A stretch of DNA of 64,000 nt from Trochalopteron elliotii (taxonomy: Eukaryota; Chordata; Aves; Passeriformes; Leiothrichidae), in contig JANPWX010000029.1 in the NCBI GenBank assembly GCA_024734555.1, positions 372,001-436,000 on the forward strand. Reading direction: 5' to 3'. This document shows, one piece after another, positions 1 to 11,769 of this stretch (positions are counted from its first letter, which is position 1; each line of letters opens with the position of its first letter). Below the pieces are notes generated by a model. It did no database searches. It saw only the letters and a program-made list of their open reading frames with translations, and was not told the origin of the DNA. The translations under genes were made by a program, and so were the position numbers.

Positions 1-240
1 TAGAGCTGGGCCATTGCCTGGCTTTCCAGACCTATCTACATTTAAAAGTGTGAACTGCTGCTGGGGCAACAACGACCAAATTTTGGTTGTACCCATTCAC
101 CATCTCTGTAAATCACTGTTGAGTGAGACTGCACCACCCTTCTCCTATGGAGTGTCTATGGCCTTTATCCCATCCTGCTTTTGTTCTTTAGCACCAGATA
201 AAGATACAAAGAGGACTTATCTTGACTGGCCAAGACATTC

Positions 241-275
241 CAAGTGGGTTTCCAGAGGTCCTTTCAATCCTTAGC
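241..275 (+). mobile_element. possible CR1 LINE 3' tail (very short)
   Basis: The stretch containing CCAGAGGTCCTTTCAATCC resembles the 3' terminal part of avian CR1 elements, whose consensus there reads roughly CCAGAGGTCCCTTCCAACC. The terminal octamer repeat expected next (ATTCTRTG) is not clear, and no upstream CR1 sequence can be followed. It is either a very decayed tail or a chance match. Confidence 0.33.
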
Positions 276-482
276 AAAATGGCTGTAGGCAGCACCATGA
301 GCTGAATTCTCAGCTTGGTTTTCAGAAATATCTACAAAATAAAGCACAATAAAATAACCTCATTTCCTATGATGCAGATATCAAAATATATGAGTAAAAT
401 GTTTATAATGCTTTTTGTATTGAAATTGTACATTTCAAACAATTTTTCATTTGATTTATATCTTCGCTTATTCTTTTCCAGT

Positions 483-537
483 TTAGAGATGACTTTCAAA
501 GGTCCCTTCCAACCTAAATTATTGTAAGATTCTATGA
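483..537 (+). mobile_element. CR1 LINE 3' tail fragment
   Basis: The segment reads GATGACTTTCAAAGGTCCC, then TTCCAACCTAAATTATT, then GATTCTATGA. This follows the CR1 3' end: GATGACCTTTAAAGGTCCC, TTCCAACC, and a terminal ATTCTATG octamer. CR1 is the dominant non-LTR retrotransposon of birds. It is 5'-truncated on insertion and ends in octamer repeats rather than poly(A). Only about 55 bp is recognisable, so the copy is severely truncated, or old with its upstream part too diverged to see. Confidence 0.75.
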
Positions 538-3370
538 CAACTGCCTTGAATGATTTGGAAAGATAAATTGTTTATAGAAATGACATCCTAAAGTAAAAGA
601 TTAAATTCAATTATATTAGAAAGCTCAAGATATTATGAAGAAAAGATACAGACTTTCTCAGTGGACTCTTCATCAGTAATTTTTCACTACATGATTTTCA
701 ATAAGAAAACAACATCAAGTCAATTCCTAATGCATGTACTTTGCTGTACTCAAAGGAGAACAACCAGATTTTTATGGCTTTAGCAGCCAGTGTCAGACTA
801 ACAGTGTCATAGTAACCCTTGCATTGTAGAGCACTGTACAGTTTCCTGAAGTTTTTAAGAAATAAATAAAAAATCATACCAGTTTAGTTAACTTACTTTG
901 ATTTCCAGTATGTAAAACGCATGCCAATCTCAGAATGAACAGGAGTCATCACACTATAAGATTGGAGGGCATTTTTTGAGATTTTTTTTCTGCTGAACTC
1001 AGCAAAGCTTTTTGCAGACTCTCTCAGTATCTCCACAAATGTGAATACTTTGCCAGTACATTCACCTACCAGCACTTCTAAAACCCTCACTCCTTTTCAA
1101 AGCTCTTTGGAGTTCTCTACACTTCAGTAACCCCTTTTAAGATTTATTCTACAATTAGTATGTATCTCTGATCTCATCACATACTTCAGAGAAGCAAAGT
1201 TTCTCAAGCACTGTGAATACTTGACATTAGCTCTCTCACAGGTGAAAAAAAATACCTGTGAGATTATTTTTGCTTAGAGCAAACTTTGCAACTTATATAT
1301 TTCTGCACTGAGTCTTATCAGTAGGAACAAATGGATTACATCTTTCTCTTTTTACTTTAAATTAAGAAGTGCTTTCATCATTATAATTTTAGATTGCAAA
1401 AGAAAATGCTTGCAGAATAAATCATTCTGTTTCATAAAGGTGGCTAACCAACCCTGCAGCAGCCAAAGGGAGACTTATCAGTTCATAAACTGTTCATAAA
1501 CATTGATATAGACAGAATGAAATTATTATTATCATCGTGGTCTTTATTGATTACTATATCACACAATGTGACTTCAAGTGTGACACAAAATATGTTGAAA
1601 AATATTTCACATCTAAGTGTTTATGTCAATAGCGAGGAGAAAAATTCTTTTTCTTGACCTTTCGCCACAGCCAAATCTTCCACATATTACATATTGATTT
1701 TGTGTATTTCAGAACATCTTGAGAGATGAAAGCTTAAATGAGTTGTGATCAAAGGTTGCTTTCTTTTGATGAAGAAGGATTAGCTAAAAAACTTGTGTTT
1801 AAAAAAAATGAAATCCCCTAAAAAAAGGAGGCATCCTACAATAGCATACACAATCCATACACACGATCTAAAGAGTACATGAAGATGTGGGAAAAGTTAT
1901 CAGACTCACACCCCAGATGTAGAACTGACATTTTACTGTTTCTACTTCATTAATTTAGTAGTAAAATGAGGGGGGAAACATTTTTACAGCATGCAAAGGG
2001 CACACACACTTTCATGCTGGATATCCAGGTTTTGTCCTACTGCATCAGTGGGTCAAACCTGCCCAAAAGCATGTTTAATTTTAGAAACATCACCTGATTT
2101 CAGGTAATGGGAATGAAGTTTAATTTGGCTTCTCTGGAAGCCTTTTGTACTTATTGAACTGCTTCTTTGCCCAGGTTGTACATACAAACTAATAATCTAT
2201 TTGGCGTCAGCAGAAATATAGATTTATACTCCTGAAAGTAATAAACAAGGAAGGCCACATATACATATAATGTAAATTAATTAAACCTTTAAAAGAATAA
2301 AAATCAGGAGACTGATTTCTGATAGGACCTCCAACAAATATGAATATAATTTCATGATGTGTCCTAGTCTAATCCAGCCAGGACAATCCTCCCATCCCTC
2401 AGCTTCCAGGTGTTTATTATACCCATACTGACAAAACGTTCATCTCTTCTCCTGCAGAAAACCAGGTTTTTAAAATCTTTTCTGCCTTAATTATCATCTA
2501 CAGTGAGACTTGTAAAAAGATGGTTCTTGAAAACCTATAGAGAAAACACTGGTCTCAGGTCCTGTGGTCCAGACTTTACTATGTCAGACTGGCATTTCCT
2601 TCCTTCTGTGTTTTAGAATTTTACAAGTTTCTGTCCAAAGTTAGTGATCTGCTCTTTAGATATGGTTGGAATATAGCATCAGTTGTTCTGCCTGACATCC
2701 CTAATGTAGAGGGAGGTAGTGGAAACACCTTCTCTGTTCAGATATTCCCATTGCTCAAGCAGAAGATCCCATCACCAGCATCTCTGGTGATCTCTCTCAC
2801 CAATTGGACTGGCGACTGGCTTTGTGCCATCTACAATGTAACAGATTATCTATTGTTCTTTTTTCATAAAAACTGGCAATGTGGATGACACAAGAAATTG
2901 GGCTTGTCCTATGAAATAAGAGTTTTGCCTGAGCTCCATAGCCAAGAGAAAAATCAAAAGGGAAACAGTGAAGCAACTAAGCCTTTCTTTAGCAATATTT
3001 TGCACAAGTGCCTCCAAAATGTTTAGTTTCACCTAACACAAGTGCAAATTCTATAAGTCAAGGTGAACTGCTGGGGGAAAGAAAGGCATTTAAAATTTTT
3101 TACAATCTAAGACATTTTTGTCCTTCTTGGACAGTAAACTTGCAACTGCCAGTTTCAGTGAGGATCCCAAGAAAACACCTGCCAGACTTTTCCTCTCTTT
3201 GTGGACCATAAAAAATTCTCTGTGTTTGGTAACTCCATTCCTGAAAGTAATTTCACCCCAGCACCTGCTGCAGAGTGCTCAGTGCTGAGCTGTTGCCATT
3301 GGAAGCACAGTCTAGACAAAGATAAAATTAGAAGCAAGCACTGTCCTTTTTGGAAAGCTCAAAACAGTAT

Positions 3371-3425
3371 CTCATCTCATCTCATCTCATCTCATCTCAT
3401 CTCATCTCATCTCATCTCATCTCAT
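3371..3425 (+). repeat. perfect (CTCAT)11 pentanucleotide microsatellite
   Basis: Eleven uninterrupted CTCAT units run without a mismatch. An uninterrupted array of this length is likely to vary in copy number between individuals. The array creates an open frame of repeated Ser-Ser-His-Leu-Ile residues between about 3,201 and 3,551, which I regard as an artefact of the repeat, not a protein. Confidence 0.98.
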
Positions 3426-6400
3426 CAGACTTGTTCTGTCTTGTCTACATTATCTGGTGGCATCATAAAATGGTGGGCAGGACCCTCTTTTCTTGAATTG
3501 AGGAGCAATCTAGTAAGTGCAGTCCCAAAAAACAGATATGATGAAATATAAACACCTATCACTTATCAGGAGAAAAAGAAGAATCTGACAAGTTCAGTAT
3601 TCATCACTAGTCTACAAAATCTTTCCATTTTCCCTAGCAATGTAGAATGCATGTCAGATTTAGCAACAATAATTATTAACTGAGCTGACTCCAGGGGAAA
3701 ATAAAAAACATGCAATACTACTGTACTTCAGAGACAAGCAGTAACCCATGTGTATCACAACTACATTTTTCTTTAAAATGTTTTTTATTCACTTTCTGCA
3801 TGGCCTTGACCCCAATATTTTTCAGGATCCATTTAAAAAATGCAGGATTAAATTATATTTTTTTCCCTGATTTTGGATAATGGCAAATTACTCACCACAT
3901 CCTTAAGTAGATTGTTCCCATGGCTAAGTTAACTGTGGACAGAGCTATGAATGTGTTCCTGGATTTCATTCCCAGTATGTCTGCTGTCACATTGATTGCC
4001 AGAAGATTTTATGATCCTTTTTGCAACTAGATTGAAAAGCCATCAACTACTAGAATATTATTCCCCTTGTATGTGTTATCCTTAACTAAAATTCATTTTC
4101 ACTTGGATATGAAAATAAATTCAGTTCATTAAATCTTTCACAAGTCAGTTATTTTTTCAATTGCTTCTCCTGAATCCCTCCTAATCACTTTCTGTGCTAT
4201 TAGTGGGAAAGCAAAGATGTGAGCAGCATTATCCTGTGAGGACAGAAGCTGTGGCTGCCTCATGTAGCAAAGCACCCACACACCCCACACCAGATAACTG
4301 GGGTTACTCACCCAGCAGCAGCATCAGATCTGTCAGTTGTGTTTGTCTAACCCAGCTTTGTATGACTAAGGTAAACTCGACAGTGCACAGATATAATGTC
4401 AGTGACTGACAAAGCATTATAATCATGACAAATGCTTGATGTTGTTGTATGCTACAGCAGCACAGATTCCGATTTCAGAAGGCTGAAAATGATTTTTTTA
4501 TTTTTGGGATGTGTTTTTTTTAATACTATTTTGTACAGACCAATTCAATTGGTGAAACAAAGACAAACTTCTTTAATTACATTGGTCAGACCAGAGGGAC
4601 ATCAAGAAGTCCCTCCTAGGAAAAGGAATGTAAACAAAGTTACGGTTACAAAAATATGTCTCTTGTTCACAGAAGATTTCTTGGGAAAAGAATTTTAGAA
4701 AACCAAAACATCTCAGGCATGGAACCAGGGCTACAAATGCTCCTGGACCCCTGGCTTGTCCTATCTCACCAAGGTTTAGGCTCCTCTCTTGGTCCATGCA
4801 ACCCACACTCCCAGTGCAGGGCTCCAGCAGGGTTTTGCCAGGCACATCTGGGCTGCCCATGGTGATGCTGCCCTCCACAACAGGCCACGCTCAGGTGAGA
4901 GGACCATCAGTGTTGCAGCATCTTTTGCAGTTGACACTTCTAAAGGTTAACTTTGTATATCCCAGGGTTTCTGTGAGTTATGCTGTCTTGTACTACTTGT
5001 GTAGGCAGATTTGTTCTTTACCCCTGCTGGGCCAGTTCCAAACCCAACCCAAACGACCAAGTTACTCAGTTCTTGTCCTGCAGTTATCCTACTGGGAATT
5101 TGCCCCCCTAAAAATAACCCAGAGGGAACCAGCCCCTTCACCCTCCCTCTGCCTTAACTACAGTATTATATTTGGATCAAACATGCAAGCGTTGAAGATC
5201 TGCAGTGTTTTCCAAGCAATTTCCATGCAGCTTTAATATACTCAGCAGGAGAGATGCAGACAGATTGCATTCCCAAAACAAATATTGTTGTTTAAGGCAC
5301 AGAAATACAGCAATAAGATAAACTTTAACTGTTTCAGGTCTGTGCTGCTCAAGAACACTTCTAAATTAAATTTAATGAAACTCAAAAAGTGGCCCAAAGG
5401 AACAAAAGGTAACTGTATAGTTAAAGATACAAGGATTTGAATATTTCAAACCAACATCCAATTTTAAGGTAATTATTTCCATTACAATTAAGCTATTTCA
5501 GAGATGACATAACAGATTGGAAAGTACTTATGTTTTATCTTTGTTTTTTCTCATTTTCCTAAAAAAGCCAACTGTATATATCACACTCCCTGTTTGTCCA
5601 TCTTTATTCTCCCTGCAATCACTTTTCAATTCACTGGACCATTTTAACCAAATTTGATGAGGTTAAGGCTTCACAAATTTAACTTTCAACTTTGTGAACT
5701 CTAATGACTGACTAGAGAACTGCATCCAATTAGTGCCCTGACAGAGGAGAGCAGAGAGAATTCAAATTTTAGCTGTCCTGCTCATTTCACTCATCAGCTA
5801 AAGGGCAATAATCAGATGATCAGTCAACCATGAGTAGTTCCAAAGCTACCATGGCATGTGCTGCTTGTTGACAGCCAAAAGCACAAAGAAAAGCATTTAG
5901 AGGATTAGAGAGAGACCAGACATTTTAAGGGAGGTAGCAAGACATAAAACTGTAGGCAACCAGTCATTAGTCCTTATGGAAGGATTTTCAACTTATTTTT
6001 AGTTGTTTGATTGTAAGTTGTTTTGGTTTTGTTTGGGGTTTTTAAATAAGTATCTGCAATCTGTTTTTCATATGTGGAAAAACAAATCACAGAAAAAATA
6101 CTCATCTACCTATAGATTTTCTTCCTGTTTCTCCCCCACTTAAGGAAATCTATGGGTCAGTTGCCATTTTTTAGGAAAATTAAATGCAGTGGGTTTTAAC
6201 TGCCTTTAACTCATTTGTTTGGACATGCGCGTCAAGTTCACCAGGCAAAATATGCAAAACAAAAATCACATACTCACACATGTAACTCTCAGTTAACAGC
6301 AGTCATCTGTACATAACACTGCCCTTTTCAGACATTCTGGGTGGGGTTTTTTCCTTGACTTTTTTTAAATATAGGTACCATTGCTCTGTTTGTGGCCCTT

Positions 6401-7407
6401 TTATGTTCCATCATAATTAATAGGTCATAGATACTTCCTATTATAAACTTTTTTTTTCTGAAGAAATACATAATAGTAATTAAACTGGATAAACAGAAGT
6501 GGTCATCATTTTTTGCAATATGTTACATCAGAGCCATTCATTTCACTGCTTTATACAAAACCCATAGAACTGTCTATTTCCAGGCTGTATTCATTATAGG
6601 AAAAGCTTATCTAAGGGAGGAAAAAAAGATCAATGTTACATGACAGCGCTCTTGTTTTTGTTCATATTTCAAACAAAAAAAGAGGCCTTTAAGATTCCCT
6701 TTCCACTCTCCTCTCCTCCCTCTTCAATAATTTTAGAATTCATTGACATTTGATAGAGCCCAAAAACACCAAAGAAAATTTGTTTCCTCTGATAATCAAT
6801 TGCCAGGAATACAGGAGAAAGCAAAACTAGTGCTCTGAAGGAAGGAAGGTTGGGAAAAACTCATCAGCTGCACAGTTTGACACAATCCAGACAACCATTC
6901 AGGAGGCACAGATACACAGACCAAGAGTACACTGGAGGACACAGCCATATGCCTTTATGTAATGACAAGGGAAAACCCTATCTCACAAAACTTAAAGTTC
7001 TTCAAAAAAAATCAACAAACAGGAATGAATAAAGAAGGGAGATGCAAGATGCACCACAGCTCTGCTGGATATTAAGTAGCCTTGAGGTAAGACACAAGGT
7101 ATTTACCTTGGGATATGTATACACACATTGGAAACAGAAGTAAACAGTTTTTGCAGTACAGAGAAGTCACCAGTGAAGTTTCACAATCAAAATTATTACT
7201 GCACTGTTTCTGCACATCAGCAAATAGGCAGTGACTCTGGCCAGCTGCCCCTGGCCACTCCTCACTGCCCCTCCTCAGCAGGACAGAGGGAGCAAGAATG
7301 AAAAACTTGTGGGCCAAAACAAAGGCAGGGAGGTCACTGAACAATAGCCAAAAAAGCGTTCAATTTGGGGAATACCGATTTAATTAATTGGCAAATAAAA
7401 GAGATTT
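3426..7407. other. non-coding block without recognised gene
   Basis: Most of the block is AT-rich. A GC-richer patch (about 4,690-5,150) has overlapping short open frames on both strands but no splice-flanked or recognisable product and no match to a repeat family I know. A minus-strand GTGAGT donor-like site lies at 3,890-3,895 after an open frame (see findings). No mobile element is recognised. Confidence 0.55.
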
Positions 7408-7438
7408 AAAAAAAAAAAAAAACAAACAACACAAAACC
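7394..7438 (+). repeat. A-rich tract: AATAAA then A15 and CA-rich tail
   Basis: AATAAA at 7,394-7,399 is followed 8 nt later by 15 consecutive A (7,408-7,422) and then by CAAACAACACAAAACC. It could be a plain A-rich simple repeat. The signal-then-tail order would also fit the end of a retrocopied transcript on the plus strand, but the spacing is shorter than the usual 10-30 nt and no upstream parent gene is recognised. Confidence 0.7.
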
Positions 7439-10400
7439 AAAATTTACATGCTTAATGACCCAGACTGTCCATACTCTTGCATCAACAAGAGTTTTGAATT
7501 TTTTGATCACAAAGACATCAGCTGACAGAATCATTAGCTGACTGCCCAAAAAACTCAGTGGGCAGGGAAAGATTAGGAAGGAATACAAAACCAAGATGTC
7601 TTGTGCCATTACATAACTCCAGGGTGTGACATGGAAAAAGGCAAAGGACAGTCAGCTCAAAAGAATAGGGAGAACCACAGAGAGACCTGTAAGCCATGAT
7701 TACCCTGAAAAGGAATATTCTGCTGTGTCACTGACTGCCAGAGAGTGAGGTCAGCACAAGGCAGAGGGCACAGGACAGAAAGGTGCTGTTGGTTCCTTGT
7801 ACACAGGCACTCAGTGTGTGAAACCTCCTGCCACAGCACTCTGAGAGTTCACACAGGCCCAGAAGGGGACAGAGTGAATTAATGAAGGCAAATACATCAA
7901 ACTATACAGTCACCCTACCTTCCTCTGAGCCATTGAGCCCTCTGCTCCCATCCTACACCACAGATATTTGGGTTTGGTCACTGTCACAGACATGGTACCG
8001 GACCCAATAAACCTGGGGCTGGACCACACAGGATAAACTTTATATCTTTTATGTGTATTCCTGCTCTTCAGATCTGGGTGAACGAGACTATTAATTATCC
8101 TTTTTCCTTGGCTTTGTTTGTCCAGTCCTACACACATTATCATGCCTGAACTGTCTTAATTCCCATGAAATCTCCTATCTTATTATCATCTACAGAACAG
8201 AACTAAGTTATCAGGGAAAGCACAGAAAACGACATCTGCACTCTCATTACTGAGCGTGCTAGCTATAGATGTCACTTATTTCACGTTTGTTCAAAGGATG
8301 CAATTGTTCCTTGTTTTTCAGAGGAATGAGAAAAATAATAATCTTTCTATCCAGATGGTGATGACAGTAGAACAATTTAGCGTCGTATCTTTCTGTTTCT
8401 CTAGGAGATTATGTGATTTTATACAACAACATATTTGAGAGAAGCTTAACCACAGGTAATTCTTAACTGAAACACAATAAAAAGAGATGTGTTTTCAACC
8501 AAGCACACAGAAACACCATAAAGGGGTTTTTGACAAAAGGGGTTTACCAATAGTAATTGGGGAAGAAGTTGAAATTTTGTATGCGTATTTGTACATTCAT
8601 GCAAACTCAAACAAGGGCCTCAGAAATGGATCAGAAATGAAGAGGTAATAAACAGGCAAGTTTTCCATACAAATAAATAGCACAGAAAGATGGCTAATTT
8701 TCTGGAAAACCATAATTGCCTTAACAGCAGTTTTGCACATCTATGCATCTTTCAGTATAAGAATCAATTACAACCTACATCATAATACTTACGTAATGAT
8801 ATAGACTCTGACTGTGTATTTTTATCTCCTTTAGACATCACATATACATCTATTTCCAGTGATTTCATCAGAATTTTGACTGCCACCAGACAAATGGATT
8901 ATGCCATACAGATCTGAATTCATCCTAAAGAAAAAACAATGCCTCCTGAGCTGTGTTGTTCTTGCTTTCAATTTGTAATATTGAATACATTAATGCAAAG
9001 ATTATACTTAGTTTTGAAAAACTAATGTAAATATCTTGCAAATAAAATATATATTACCATCTTCAACAATTCACATAGGGTTGTTAGAGTGCAAAAGGAT
9101 CCTATTTTTATTCAGTTCATGTAGCCAGTAGTAGAAAACTATGTAGCTATGTTCAAGGAAGTTCCTGCAAGTTCACATAGTGTTTTAATGGAATATTCCA
9201 CTGCATATAGGTTCAGTGACATGTTTCAGCAGACACTTTGACCCACTGCAACCACCTAGAAACATTATCCAAGAAGGACAATTCCAAGTTGAACTCTCCA
9301 CAGCTGTAACACCATTCAGCTCATATCCTCTTTTTTCCCTCATTAAGGTAGCTCTGAACAGCTGAGGATCAAACTTGGGCTGTGAGCACTCTAATAAATA
9401 TTTGATTCAACCTTATGCACCTTCAGATAGAAAGCCAGGAATAATCAGCTACTTTAAACTAGATAAGGCTTAAAAAAAAAAATCCCACAGCCCTCATTTT
9501 CTTTTCCACTAAGAAAATTTCTTCAATTATGTTAATACTAACAAAACCAAAGATGTCAATTAGTAGCAAAAAAATAAAAACAAACCATGAGGCATAAGAA
9601 GTTTCTATTTTTGTCAGAACACTGAAGAAGTGGTATCCACATTTACTGTTACCTATTTAAGCTTTCCAGACTAGTCGGCACAGCTCCACTTTGATGTGTG
9701 GGTTTTTTTCCATGACAAATGTACCCACATCCAGCATCTTCCCCAGTATCCTGTCTTACTATAAAGAATTGCTGAACTAAGCTAGTACATTCAGAACACA
9801 TTAAAAAGCCAATTGAAGAAAGAAAATCACAAATGAGAAGTGTGAGGGTAAAGATCATAAATAATGAAGTAGATTTCTTTACTTAAGAAGTCATTCTCCT
9901 TCATAACACTCCACTCATAAAAACCAGGAGTTAAAACACTACTAGTGACACTGTTAATGGATAAGGATAAAAATGTTATGTCCAAAGCATTCCTTTTACT
10001 GTGACTCAGGTTTATTGAGAAATAAAAAGTCTAATAATATCTTTCATTAACTCCTCTCTGCATCAAAATTTTAAATACTGTTGGAAATGAAAAGTGTAGC
10101 TCTAGTGACCAAAGTGACATTGTGCTGCATTCAACAGCTGCAGACAGACATTGTACAAGATTTTGAATACTGTAGAGTGCTGTGGCAAAAAAGAAGCAGA
10201 AGCTTGCTGCATGCATCACTTGGGGTAACTGCCTGAAAACAAGAGATCTGTGGTTATCTGAGCATCAGGACAGCGGGCAGCAGTAATAAGGTACAAGATG
10301 TTATCCTTAAGGGAGTGATCAAAACATCACTGTTCAGGGACAGTGTAATTCCTTGTGACATCTGTGCTAAAATTACATTTCCATGCTACAATATACCCTA

Positions 10401-11297
10401 GATCTGATTTAATACTTTCAAATGCATTTCACATAAGAACAGCTCAAAGTCTCAGAGAGACAATTTTGCCTGGCGCTGCCAAGGTCCCTTTTTGAGGAAC
10501 CAGAGCAACTGGGAGAATGATTCCCTTCATTAAGTTCTGCTCTATTTCCTTAGAAAAGCTAAGTGCCAACAACAAAAATAGTGGCATATGGTAACAACAT
10601 TTTAATCTGCATATTTTTGTTCTCTGCTCTTGGTCTCTTGCTCTCTATTTTATTATCTCCATACTCCCAGTGTAGAGTGATTCATCAGCACTGCTCTAAA
10701 ATGGTGAAGTGACACTAAGAGTTACCTAAGATTAAATCAGAACAGTTCCTCATCCATTTCTTTGTTACCTCATCTTGCCAGCAGTGCAGTTAGGCAGACA
10801 TAAAGATGTATATGGAAATCAAAATAAAAATCACTTATCGAAATATTAAACCACAGGATGGCAGCTGACAAGAGCAACCACAAAATCCTACCCATGCTGC
10901 ATTATTCATCGATTTCCAAATGCCTGTACCCAGCCATCATTCAAATACTTCTACAGTAAAACTTACAATTCTTTCCTCACCACAAATCCAGGAGACATTC
11001 ATGAGCCAAGCCCCCTGCCTCAATGGGAACAGGACAGAAACATTGATTTCCCTCACAGACTGGTGGCTGCTCCTTGGCTCTGCCCTGTGCCCCACTGCCC
11101 AGCCTCCCCAAGCACAGGGTCACTGCCATGCATAGAAAGAAGCCATCAGCAGTGACTCTCAGATTTAAGAATGCTGTGAATATCATCCACACTTAAACAC
11201 TGAACATGGAAACTCTGTAAAACCAGTCAGCTCTCCAGCCTAGCCTAAAACAAGGCCATTTCACCACTCTTCCTGTTGGGAGCACAAAAATTATGTT
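7439..11297. other. non-coding block without recognised gene
   Basis: GC-richer patches at about 7,650-7,880 and 10,980-11,180 stand out from AT-rich surroundings. Neither shows a recognisable protein or a repeat family I know. A strong minus-strand donor-like ACTTAC at 8,787-8,792 closes an 87-nt open segment (8,793-8,879), treated in the findings. The rest appears to be unique AT-rich DNA. Confidence 0.55.
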
Positions 11298-11762
11298 CAT
11301 CATGTTTGCTAAGGCTTTATTTAAACTTTAAAAAATCACGAAGAAGTCCATAAACATAGTTTTTTTTCCAAAAGGAAAAAATATTTTTCCATTAAATAGT
11401 TTTACTTTTTCAAGTCCATTTCAACAATAGATACATCAGCTGATGACGAAAATGCAAAAGAAAATTCCCATTTTGACGCCTACTAAGGACACCAGGCTGG
11501 CAGAACACGAGGAAAGCAGAGTCAGATACCCAGTGGGGACATTCTCAGGCAGTGCACAGGATGTGTCAGAGTGCTGAGAATGGCTCTAACTGGTGTAAAC
11601 CCACCATTTTCCTTCGTGCAAACCCTAAAGTCACCCTTCTGAGGCCCCTGGGATTGAACACTCTCTGTGCCCTTATCAGGGCACAAACAGCAACAGCAGC
11701 CTCACAGAGAGGTGCTTAAACAAACAGCTTCTTGTAGTCCTCCTGTCCATCTTTGTAAGCTG
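11298..11762 (-). other. candidate terminal exon with polyadenylation signal (unidentified)
   Basis: Read on the minus strand, a pyrimidine-rich stretch ends in TGTTTTAGCAG, a tandem NAGNAG acceptor with alternative exon starts at 11,762 and 11,759. It is followed by 14 codons, AYKDGQEDYKKLFV, and a TAA stop at 11,716-11,718. About 395 nt further on there is a canonical AATAAA (plus-strand TTTATT at 11,316-11,321), then ATAATTTTTGTG about 20 nt later, a U/GU-rich stretch of the kind found just past cleavage sites. The order acceptor, short coding end, 3' UTR, AATAAA, GU-rich element is what a last exon looks like. I do not recognise the peptide and cannot point to a confident upstream exon. 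It could be a lncRNA end or a chance combination; in AT-rich DNA each element is common by itself. Confidence 0.3.
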
Positions 11763-11769
11763 CTAAAAC

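Larger units (their letters stand above)
1..3370. other. AT-rich non-coding block
   Basis: I see no recognisable gene. The block holds two short CR1-like tails (listed separately), an 8-bp-stem hairpin with a 5-nt loop at 2,771-2,791, and otherwise unique-looking AT-rich sequence. A minus-strand open frame (893-1,090) ends exactly at a strong donor-like sequence (rc of ACTTAC at 891-896). It is discussed as a candidate in the findings and is not claimed as a gene. Confidence 0.6.

Noticed and set aside
4262..4330. GTGAGTAACC donor-like site on the minus strand preceded by CTG-rich sequence
   Set aside because: No acceptor at a sensible distance with an open frame; the CTG/CAG triplets are few and imperfect.
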